A stretch of DNA of 64,000 nt from Aquaspirillum serpens DSM 68 (GTDB lineage: Bacteria; Pseudomonadota; Gammaproteobacteria; Burkholderiales; Aquaspirillaceae), in contig NZ_ATVC01000006.1 in NCBI RefSeq assembly GCF_000420525.1, positions 1-64,000 on the forward strand, given 5' to 3'. Below the pieces are notes generated by a model, which did not search any database, was not told the DNA's origin, and was given only the letters and a program-made list of their open reading frames with translations. Numbering within the stretch: the first letter of the stretch is position 1; each line of letters starts with the position of its first letter. Shown piece by piece: positions 8,899 to 16,414 of this stretch. The translations under genes were made by a program, and so were the position numbers.

Positions 8899-9416
8899 GG
8901 TTTACTCTTTGGCTGCAAAATCACCGTGACGCGGCCATTTTTGCCCCCGCCATTGACCTGAAACACTTCAGTTTTGCCGTGATAGCTGATGCTATGGCCC
9001 ACGGCGCTATCTTGACCGCGCTTAATCCGCGCTTGTTCGACCAGCCGCACTTCTTCGCTGCTGCTATCGTAATCAATCCGTTTGGCTTGGCCCTCAACCC
9101 ATTCTGCCGCCTGCCCGTCTTTGGCATCTAAGAGTTGTTTAAAATACGCGGGACTGCCGACGGCGGTGGCTTGTTGTTGGCCGTTACCTTTATCTGTCGC
9201 TACGATTTTGCTGGCTTTGAGCAAAAGACTGCCCTGCGTCAAAATCACATTGCCTTCGTACACCATTTGACCTTTTTGTTGATCTAAATTGGCACTATCG
9301 GCTTCGATCGTAATCGGTTGTGTGCGGTCAGCCTTTTCTGCCCATGTTGCTGCACTGCTGAAACAGGCTGCCAGACAAAGCAGTTGGCCAAACTTAAGGG
9401 GAAGGTTTCGGTTCAT
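8895..9416 (-). CDS. lptA: LPS transport periplasmic protein LptA
   Basis: Periplasmic bridge protein that carries LPS between LptC and the outer-membrane LptDE. The 173-residue protein has a signal peptide (residues 1-26, cut near ATWAEK) and the OstA-like beta-jellyroll pattern: [34 protein letters not shown] and [19 protein letters not shown]. Length is typical. The start lies inside the end of lptC (23-base overlap), so the two are translationally coupled. Confidence 0.94.
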   Translation of the reverse strand: MNRNLPLKFGQLLCLAACFSSAATWAEKADRTQPITIEADSANLDQQKGQMVYEGNVILTQGSLLLKASKIVATDKGNGQQQATAVGSPAYFKQLLDAKDGQAAEWVEGQAKRIDYDSSSEEVRLVEQARIKRGQDSAVGHSISYHGKTEVFQVNGGGKNGRVTVILQPKSKP

Positions 9417-9984
9417 GGATAATCTTTACCCGCGATTGGGGACGTGAAGAAAGGCTGACTTGTCCTGTGGCATCATGGTAGATGAAACCAGCAGATTCGA
9501 CGGTGGAGCCGGCCTGACGGAATACCGACTGCTGTTTAGAACGGGCGACCCGTTTTTCAACATCCACTTCTAAAGCTTGGGTTTCTAAGATTGCCTCGGG
9601 ACGGCCAGCATGGGCATGACGCACTAAGCGTGTTGCGCCGTTAAATTCAGCCGTTTTTTGTTCCGTGTGATAGCGCGCTTGTTCGGCTGTTAATTCACCG
9701 ACCAATTTACCTTGTTCAAAGCGGCGATAGTGTGGTGCGGCAAAATAAATCACCTCTTGTTGTGGAAATTGCCAAATTGCCTTGCCATCTAAGCGTTGGA
9801 TGAGCTGGCCATCGAGTCCAAATTCACTGGCGCGAAAGTCTTCAATGCGATAGGCCTCGGTATTGGGGCTGTTTGGCGGTGGGCTGATCGCTAACCATCC
9901 AATCAGGCTTTCTAGGCCAAACGTGATGGCTGCCAACAATGCAACCAACAGCAACGGAAAAAGACGCGGCGAGGCTTGCAACAT
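9394..9984 (-). CDS. lptC: LPS export system protein LptC
   Basis: Bitopic inner-membrane protein joining the LptBFG transporter to LptA. The 196-residue protein has one N-terminal membrane segment (about residues 8-29, LFPLLLVALLAAITFGLESL) and the LptC beta domain with NTEAYRIEDFRASEFGLDGQ, LVGELTAEQARYHTEQKTAE and HDATGQVSLSSRPQSRVKI. It lies three bases after kdsC and overlaps lptA. Assignment is supported by context as well as sequence. Confidence 0.92.
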   Translation of the reverse strand: MLQASPRLFPLLLVALLAAITFGLESLIGWLAISPPPNSPNTEAYRIEDFRASEFGLDGQLIQRLDGKAIWQFPQQEVIYFAAPHYRRFEQGKLVGELTAEQARYHTEQKTAEFNGATRLVRHAHAGRPEAILETQALEVDVEKRVARSKQQSVFRQAGSTVESAGFIYHDATGQVSLSSRPQSRVKIIHEPKPSP

Positions 9985-9987
9985 AAT

Positions 9988-10512
9988 TTAAGCCAAGTAG
10001 GGGGCCAGCGCGTGGTCGAGCGTGCCCTGTGCTTGCATGATCAATTCGCATAGTTCGCGCACCGCGCCACGGCCACCGGCGGCGCCCGTTACATAGTGAG
10101 CATGGCTGCGGACGATGTTTGGGGAATGTGGCACGGCAACCGCCAATTTCACCTGCCGCATTACCGGTAGATCAATCACATCATCGCCGATATACGCACA
10201 TTGTTCTGCATTCAGCCCTGTCTGTGCCAGCAAATCGGCAAAAGCACTGCGTTTACTCTCATAACCAAGATAGAGATGGGTAATGCCAAGATTACGGGCG
10301 CGATGTTCAACACAGGGGGCGCTGCGGCCACTGATAATGGCTAGCTCGACCCCGCTGTCTTTCAACATTTTCAAGCCGTGCCCATCCAAAGTATTAAAAG
10401 CTTTGATTTCTTCGCCTTGTGGCGTGAAATAAATCGAACCATCGGTTAGCACGCCATCGACATCAAGAATGAGCAATTTAATATCGCGAGCCAAGGTATA
10501 TACAGATTGCAT
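9988..10512 (-). CDS. kdsC: 3-deoxy-D-manno-octulosonate 8-phosphate phosphatase KdsC
   Basis: Hydrolyses Kdo-8-phosphate to Kdo in the LPS inner-core pathway. The 174-residue HAD-superfamily protein has motif I LDVDGVLTDGSIYF with both catalytic aspartates, motif II AIISGRSAP, and the late motif AYIGDDVIDLPVMRQVKLAVA. Tetrameric KdsC proteins of this length lack a cap domain. It sits between kdsD (32 bases upstream) and lptC, joining sugar synthesis to LPS export. Confidence 0.96.
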   Translation of the reverse strand: MQSVYTLARDIKLLILDVDGVLTDGSIYFTPQGEEIKAFNTLDGHGLKMLKDSGVELAIISGRSAPCVEHRARNLGITHLYLGYESKRSAFADLLAQTGLNAEQCAYIGDDVIDLPVMRQVKLAVAVPHSPNIVRSHAHYVTGAAGGRGAVRELCELIMQAQGTLDHALAPYLA

Positions 10513-10544
10513 TGCTTATCCAATCACAACAAAAAATGTCTTTA

Positions 10545-11531
10545 TTACACAATGCCGGCACGCAATAAATCGTGCATGGTGAGTGCGCCCAATAAACGCT
10601 GTTGTTCGTCACACACCAAGAGGCTGAATATTTTATGGGTTTGCATCAGTTGAACTGCTTCGGCTGCGAGACGATGCGGGGCGATGGTGCGTGGGCGGGT
10701 AGTCATCAATTCACCGACCAAAGTGGCGTGTACATCCGCATGATGATCGAGGGCGCGGCGTAAATCACCATCGGTGAACACCCCCAATAGCGTACCGTGC
10801 TGATCGGCCACTGCCGTCATGCCCAGCCCTTTACGGCTGATTTCCATTAACGCATCGCGTAACAGGGTGTCTGGTGCCACGACAGGCAGTGCATCACCTT
10901 GATGCATGATGTCTGAAACATGTACCAATAAACGCCGTCCCAAGCTACCGCCGGGGTGCGATAGCGCAAAATCTTCTGGCTGAAAGCCGCGTGCATCGAG
11001 CAACACCATCGCCAAGGCATCGCCGAAGGCTAAAGCGGCGGTGGTGCTGGTAGTGGGGGCAAGGTTGTGTGGGCAGGCTTCGCGGTCAACCGCTGCGTTC
11101 AGATGATAGTCGGCTTCTTTGGCGAGCGTGGATTGTGGCCGGCCAGTCATCGCTAATAAGGTGATGTTTTTACGGCATAGACTGGGGAGAAGGGCGACGA
11201 TTTCTTCTGATTCACCCGAGTTCGACAGGGCCAATACCACATCTCCATCGGTAATCATCCCCAAATCGCCATGTGCAGCTTCAGCCGGATGAATAAAAAA
11301 GGCTGGTGTGCCGGTTGAGGCAAGCGTGGCAGCAATTTTGCGTGCAATATGACCCGATTTCCCCATTCCCGTCACAATCACGCGACCTTGACACTGCAAG
11401 ATGGCTTCGATTGCGGCTAAAAAAGTGTGATCTAGGCGTTGTGCCAGCACGCGAATAGCGTCGGCTTCGGTATGTAATACCTCTTGTGCAAGATGGAGTC
11501 GGTGTTGGGCCAAAGAATCGAAGTCAGTCAT
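10545..11531 (-). CDS. kdsD: D-arabinose-5-phosphate isomerase KdsD/KpsF
   Basis: Converts ribulose 5-phosphate to arabinose 5-phosphate, the first step to Kdo. The 328-residue protein has an N-terminal SIS domain (VTGMGKSGHIARKIAATLAS, HPAEAAHGDLGMI, LALSNSGESEEIVALLP) and two C-terminal CBS domains (about residues 210-325). It includes the family's HPGGSLGRRLL linker. Length is normal. It is the first gene of the kdsD-kdsC-lptCAB run and diverges from the antiporter gene. Confidence 0.96.
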   Translation of the reverse strand: MTDFDSLAQHRLHLAQEVLHTEADAIRVLAQRLDHTFLAAIEAILQCQGRVIVTGMGKSGHIARKIAATLASTGTPAFFIHPAEAAHGDLGMITDGDVVLALSNSGESEEIVALLPSLCRKNITLLAMTGRPQSTLAKEADYHLNAAVDREACPHNLAPTTSTTAALAFGDALAMVLLDARGFQPEDFALSHPGGSLGRRLLVHVSDIMHQGDALPVVAPDTLLRDALMEISRKGLGMTAVADQHGTLLGVFTDGDLRRALDHHADVHATLVGELMTTRPRTIAPHRLAAEAVQLMQTHKIFSLLVCDEQQRLLGALTMHDLLRAGIV

Positions 11532-11683
11532 GCAAAAGTCGCTGTCTATAAAAGGAATATGCTGTCACGCGGCCTATTATACCAATTTTAATTCGGTCGC
11601 CGTGTTTGGCACTGGCATCGTTTCTGTGCATTGCCAGTATAATTTGCGCCATTCTTCTTCTTTTCTCTATTGGTTGTTACTTC

Positions 11684-13651
11684 ATGCATTCTCTTGCTCC
11701 CGTTGTCGTCACGCTTTTAGCTGCAGTATTGGTGATTACAGTCTGCCGTGCCATACGGATCCCTGCGATGTTGGGTTATCTGTTGGTTGGTTTGATTGTT
11801 GGCCCCGGTGGCTTGCGGCTGATTGACGAGGGGGCAGACACCGAGTTTCTGGGTGAAATTGGTATTGTTTTTTTGATGTTTACCATCGGGCTAGAATTTA
11901 GTTTGCCCAAGCTGCGTGCAATGCGGCATCTGGTATTTGGTTTGGGGATTGCCCAAGTTGGGGTGACGTTATTTGCCACCTTGGCCCTGGCATGGTTATT
12001 AGGATTTTCTCCGCTGACAGGTTTTGCCTTAGGTGCGGTTGCGGCCTTGTCGTCAACGGCGATTGTGTCGAAATTACTTACCGAACGGCTGGAGTTAAAT
12101 GCACCACATGGTCAGATGTCGATTGGGGTGTTGTTATTTCAAGATTTAGCAGTGGTACCGCTGTTGATTTTGCTGCCTGCTTTTGCTGGTAATAGTGAAA
12201 CCCTGTGGATGGATTTGGGGCTGGCGCTGTTAAAAGTGATGGTAGTGATGGCGCTGTTATTTGCCGTGGGGCAGCGAGTGGTACGGCCTTGGTTTCACAT
12301 GGTGGCACGACAACGCTCTAGTGAATTGTTCATGATCAACGTGTTGTTAGTGACGTTGGGTGTGGCGTGGTTGACCGAGCTGTCTGGGTTATCGCTGGCC
12401 TTAGGTGCGTTTGTGGCGGGGATGTTAATTGCTGAAACAGAATACCGTTATCAGGTTGAAGAAGACATCAAACCCTTTCGCGACATCTTGCTAGGCTTCT
12501 TTTTTATCACCATCGGTATGCGGCTTGAGCTGTCGGTGTTGTTAGATCAATTTTGGTGGGTGGCGGCTTTGTTGTTGTGGCTGATTCCCGGTAAGGCCTT
12601 GTTGGTTTACATCATTGGACGGATAGCGCGTTATAAAGCGGGCGATACCCTGCGCACCGCCTTGGCCTTGGCACAAGGTGGAGAGTTTGGTTTTGTATTG
12701 TTGGCTTTGGCTGGCAACCTCAGTTTATTACCTCGCGAAATTGAACAAGCGGCGATTGCTGCGGTGACGTTGTCGATGTTGGCGTCTCCATTCTTAATTC
12801 AACAATCTGACCGGATTGTGCGCCGTTTAATCCGTAGTGATTGGGTGATGCAAGCCGCCGATCTACACCATATTTTGGTGTCGAGCATGATGCGTGATGA
12901 GCATGTGATTATCTGCGGCTATGGTCGCAGCGGCCAAGCCTTGGCCCGTTTTTTAGAGCGTGAGGACATTCCTTTTTTTGCATTGGATTTAGACCCTAGT
13001 CGGGTGAAAGAAGCTGCCGCAGCTGGTGATGCGGTGGTGTTTGGTGATGCCGCGAAAAAAGAAGTGTTGTTGGCGGCAGGTTTGATGCGTGCCAAGGTGT
13101 TGGTGATTACGTATGCCGATACCCATTCCAGTATCCGGATTTTGAATGTGGTGCAAGCCGTACGGCCTGATTTGCCGGTGGTGGTGAGGACGATTGACGA
13201 TAGTGATATGGATGTCTTGCGCCAAGCGGGGGCCGATGAGGTGGTGGCGGAGGTGATGGAGGGCAGCTTGATGCTGGGCTCTCAGGCATTGATGGCAATG
13301 GGGGTGCCATTAAATCGGGTATTGCGGCGGATTCGCAGTGTGCGCGAAGAGCGTTATAACTTGTTCCGTGGCTTTTTCCGTGGTGTGACCGATGACAGTT
13401 TAGCGTTAGACGACAATAAGCAACCTCGTTTAGGGGCAATTTTGTTAACCCCTGCTGCCTCTGCGGTCGGGAAGACATTACAGACCTTATATCAATCTGG
13501 TCTTGATGTTGAAATCAGAACGGTGAAACGGCGACAACAGCGTTATAACCACCCTCCAGCTGATTTTGAGCTGCAAGCCGATGATGTCGTCGTCCTCCTC
13601 GGCCCCCCCGACCAACTCGCCGCCGCTGAGGCGTTGTTGTTGGAGGGGTGA
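11684..13651 (+). CDS. CPA2-family monovalent cation:proton antiporter with TrkA domains (KefB-like)
   Basis: Inner-membrane potassium or cation efflux antiporter. The 655-residue protein has an N-terminal Na/H-exchanger domain of about a dozen membrane segments, including AMLGYLLVGLIVGPGGLRL, TIGLEFSLPKLRAM and ALSSTAIVSKLL. A TrkA-N Rossmann domain follows (HVIICGYGRSGQALARFLER, with the dinucleotide acid in FALDLDPSRV), then a TrkA-C domain ending VVVLLGPPDQL. The ATG at 11684 starts directly before the first membrane helix; a GTG/TTG extension to 11606 adds an unlikely hydrophobic leader. A TATAAT at 11638-11643 could be its -10, but no good -35 is visible. BREX genes converge on it 22 bases after its stop. 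Confidence 0.9.
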   Translation: MHSLAPVVVTLLAAVLVITVCRAIRIPAMLGYLLVGLIVGPGGLRLIDEGADTEFLGEIGIVFLMFTIGLEFSLPKLRAMRHLVFGLGIAQVGVTLFATLALAWLLGFSPLTGFALGAVAALSSTAIVSKLLTERLELNAPHGQMSIGVLLFQDLAVVPLLILLPAFAGNSETLWMDLGLALLKVMVVMALLFAVGQRVVRPWFHMVARQRSSELFMINVLLVTLGVAWLTELSGLSLALGAFVAGMLIAETEYRYQVEEDIKPFRDILLGFFFITIGMRLELSVLLDQFWWVAALLLWLIPGKALLVYIIGRIARYKAGDTLRTALALAQGGEFGFVLLALAGNLSLLPREIEQAAIAAVTLSMLASPFLIQQSDRIVRRLIRSDWVMQAADLHHILVSSMMRDEHVIICGYGRSGQALARFLEREDIPFFALDLDPSRVKEAAAAGDAVVFGDAAKKEVLLAAGLMRAKVLVITYADTHSSIRILNVVQAVRPDLPVVVRTIDDSDMDVLRQAGADEVVAEVMEGSLMLGSQALMAMGVPLNRVLRRIRSVREERYNLFRGFFRGVTDDSLALDDNKQPRLGAILLTPAASAVGKTLQTLYQSGLDVEIRTVKRRQQRYNHPPADFELQADDVVVLLGPPDQLAAAEALLLEG

Positions 13652-13673
13652 AATAATAGGGATTTTTTCAAAT

Positions 13674-14390
13674 CTACTCACGTAGGGAAACGAACTGGTT
13701 ATTCGGTCCATCTGACCGCAAGATCAGGTTTGCGCTGTTCGATACTAGGTAGGCCAGTGACTGTGTCAGCGTAAATGGGTACAGCACTGGTAGCGATTGC
13801 AGGCTCGGTACGGAAATGGGCTTGCCAGCGTAGCGCACCGCCGCTTCGATCAACCATGTGGTGAGTTCGTTGTTGTCGATGGACGTTGTTGCCAATCTGA
13901 TGATGCGTTTGCCTTTCTCGATGCGTTCGATCGCACCCCAGTTAGTCTGACTCTGGATGATCATATTGGTCATGCGTCGGGTGCCTTCGCGTTCCCCGTA
14001 GGTCTCGCTCATTCGGCGATGCACTTCGGCAGAAGTGCAATCCCCCTGAATCGCGGATAGCCGGCCCACCAGCTCGGTTACCTTGCCAAAAAATGGGTAT
14101 GTCGCCACGGACATGCCCCAGCACAGCGCGGCGACCGGCACGTTCGGATGCGTCTTGTGGATGGCCATGCCACGATCCGCGTAGTCGACCAGCTCGGCGC
14201 GGGGCTCCAGCCACAGCCGGTTCAGTACGGTGCGTGTTTTCTTCTTGGCTTCCGCGCCAAGTCCGGCTGCATCGAGCAGTGCATTCAGATCATCTAGTCC
14301 AGCCGCGCCAGCGCGAACATTCAGCGCCGCAGCCGCCCAATCAAGCTGAATGAACCGATCAAAGCCTATCTTTGGGGCTGATGAATTCAT
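13674..14390 (-). CDS. brxA: BREX-3 protein BrxA
   Basis: The last gene of the BREX operon. The 238-residue protein resembles the BrxA (DUF1819) family: an all-helical protein that in type 1 BREX binds DNA and has a NusB-like fold. Visible family-like stretches are TRTVLNRLWLEPRAELVDYA and VAALCWGMSVATYPFFGKV, and a C-terminal segment beginning YAGKPISVPSLQSLP. The start overlaps the pglZ stop (ATGA), so it is coupled. Its stop lies 22 bases from the convergent antiporter stop with no evident terminator between. Identification depends partly on position in the operon. Confidence 0.85.
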   Translation of the reverse strand: MNSSAPKIGFDRFIQLDWAAAALNVRAGAAGLDDLNALLDAAGLGAEAKKKTRTVLNRLWLEPRAELVDYADRGMAIHKTHPNVPVAALCWGMSVATYPFFGKVTELVGRLSAIQGDCTSAEVHRRMSETYGEREGTRRMTNMIIQSQTNWGAIERIEKGKRIIRLATTSIDNNELTTWLIEAAVRYAGKPISVPSLQSLPVLYPFTLTQSLAYLVSNSANLILRSDGPNNQFVSLRE

Positions 14391-16414
14391 TCGGTACCAA
14401 TCACATAACTGACTTTCACAAAGGGCACGATCAACTCTTCGATCGACACCCCGCCGTGGACTACCACCTGCTCGCCCTCAGGTACAAAGGCGGTTCGTCC
14501 GCCTGCGAATAGAGGCATGAAGTTCGCGGGTAGTCCAGCGATGTCCAACCTGACTGTGTTGGGATAGGTCGCAGTGGAATCGGCGAGCAATGGCTCGCTC
14601 CGATAGACCCGGACGCGTTCGCCGCGAGTCTCTGCAATGACGCCCTGATTGGGTCTGCCGACACCGGTGGATTCCACGTTGCCGTGGTCCGCCGTCAGGT
14701 AGATGTGGTATCCCTTGTCCAGCAATAACGAGAACAGCCGGTCGACGAAACCGGTCGTCAACCAGTTTCCGATCCACATCGCCACGTCCTTCTTCGATCG
14801 CTCCTTGTGGAGCCGGTCATCCACCTCATCGATGACCAAGCCCACCACCTTCGGGCGGCGGTCGATCAAATCTGCCTCCAGCGCGTCGAGCTGATGGGTA
14901 TGACGCAGCGCACGTCGATACATCACCTCATTCGCGTTGACGCCTTCGTTCTGCCAGTACGTTTTCCACAAGGATTCCTCCTTGTCCGTCCTGTCGATCG
15001 AGTCGTCGAACTCACGTGGCTTCAGGCTGGAAAACAGTGCCTGTCGCGATACTGATGTCACTGTCGGCAACCAGGCGAATACAGTGCCCTCATCAAATGC
15101 GAATCGCTTTGTGGTTGCAACAAGTCGTTCGCGGATCTGCACCCATTGATCAAACGCTAACCCGTCGAATACCAGTAGAGCGACCTTGTTTTCCCCTGCG
15201 GATCGTCGATGGCGCAAGAAGCGTGGCACGTGATGCACCATCACCGGTCCTTTGGTCACCGGCTGGAGGATCAGGTCAGCGTAATGCTTGGCCGCGACCC
15301 ATGCTTGCAGGCGCTCGTCTGACAGCACTTGTAAAACTTGGATGCGCTCTCGAATCAACTGTAAGTGTTCGCTGTCTTCCGTTCCTGGCAAAACATGCGT
15401 GCGGGCCAGGATCTCTCCGTAGCGCTTGGCGAATTCGCTCCATTCCTTGTGCGACGAGGCTGCCGTTGGGGTTGTCTCGATCAGGCCGTCGATGCCTTTG
15501 AGCACCAGGGTCTGCATTGCAGCGGGGTCCTGGACAATGCCGGCCTTGATCCAACTCGGTATCCCGGTCGCAACGCTGTGTACTGCCAGCGGATGCAAGC
15601 TACCATCGAGGAACATGGAGTCGACCAGTAGCTGCACATCAGAATGATCGAATGGTATCTCCACCTTGGCGATACCATCTGTTTCAAAATAGGCCTGTGG
15701 TGGCTCCGCTGTACGGGTACCATCCAGTCCCAATTTCGATAAATATCGGTACCACGCGTCCTGTACCACCCGTAGCAGCGCGCTCTTGGATGCCAGCCAG
15801 GTGGCGACGGGCAGATCCGTGAGCAGTCCCTTGCCTTGTATGACGCCTGCCGCATACTGAGCGAATGGGAGTGGCAAGGAACGGTTGGCAAAGTGCATCC
15901 GAAGCAGCTCACGCCAGAAGTCGATTGGGCTGCGAATCGACCTCGGCATCAATTGGTAGACATGTTCGAGGATGAAGTCCCTCGACTCGTTTTCTCCCCT
16001 GGCCGACTGCAGCTCGGTCTGATGGGCAAAAAACAACCCGGCTAAATGCTCTGGTTCTACTTGCTGTACTGCGCTATAGGTCAGCTTCGGGAATAGATCC
16101 GCAAGACTCAATCGAACCACACGTCCGTGGTACACGATGTCCCAAGGTAGCTCATTTGCATCGGCATTGCGCAGATGCAGAATCAGTGAGGGCGCTGGCC
16201 CGTGCTTACCGCGATCCCATGCAGCGCGGTAACGCTCCTCGTATTCCGCGCGGAAGGCAAACGGGTCCTCGTACAGCATCACCTCGAAGCCGCGACTGCG
16301 CAGCTCGGTCAACAGCCTCTCATCGAGCAACACATCATCAGGGTCGCACGCCACCCACAGCCGGGTGAGATCGGCCGTGAAGTCGCTGAGAATGCGTTCT
16401 GACCACTGGCTCAT
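14387..16414 (-). CDS. pglZ: BREX-3 alkaline-phosphatase-like protein PglZ
   Basis: Core component of every BREX type, a member of the alkaline phosphatase superfamily with probable metal-dependent hydrolase activity. In the 675-residue protein the metal-site motif KVALLVFDGLAFDQW is near residue 415, TSVSRQALFSSLKP is shortly after, and YHIYLTADHGNVESTGVG is near residue 575. It ends with HGGVSIEELIVPFVKV, typical of PglZ C-termini. Both ends overlap neighbours by four bases (brxHII upstream, brxA downstream). No truncation or loss of visible metal ligands is apparent. Confidence 0.93.
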   Translation of the reverse strand: MSQWSERILSDFTADLTRLWVACDPDDVLLDERLLTELRSRGFEVMLYEDPFAFRAEYEERYRAAWDRGKHGPAPSLILHLRNADANELPWDIVYHGRVVRLSLADLFPKLTYSAVQQVEPEHLAGLFFAHQTELQSARGENESRDFILEHVYQLMPRSIRSPIDFWRELLRMHFANRSLPLPFAQYAAGVIQGKGLLTDLPVATWLASKSALLRVVQDAWYRYLSKLGLDGTRTAEPPQAYFETDGIAKVEIPFDHSDVQLLVDSMFLDGSLHPLAVHSVATGIPSWIKAGIVQDPAAMQTLVLKGIDGLIETTPTAASSHKEWSEFAKRYGEILARTHVLPGTEDSEHLQLIRERIQVLQVLSDERLQAWVAAKHYADLILQPVTKGPVMVHHVPRFLRHRRSAGENKVALLVFDGLAFDQWVQIRERLVATTKRFAFDEGTVFAWLPTVTSVSRQALFSSLKPREFDDSIDRTDKEESLWKTYWQNEGVNANEVMYRRALRHTHQLDALEADLIDRRPKVVGLVIDEVDDRLHKERSKKDVAMWIGNWLTTGFVDRLFSLLLDKGYHIYLTADHGNVESTGVGRPNQGVIAETRGERVRVYRSEPLLADSTATYPNTVRLDIAGLPANFMPLFAGGRTAFVPEGEQVVVHGGVSIEELIVPFVKVSYVIGTE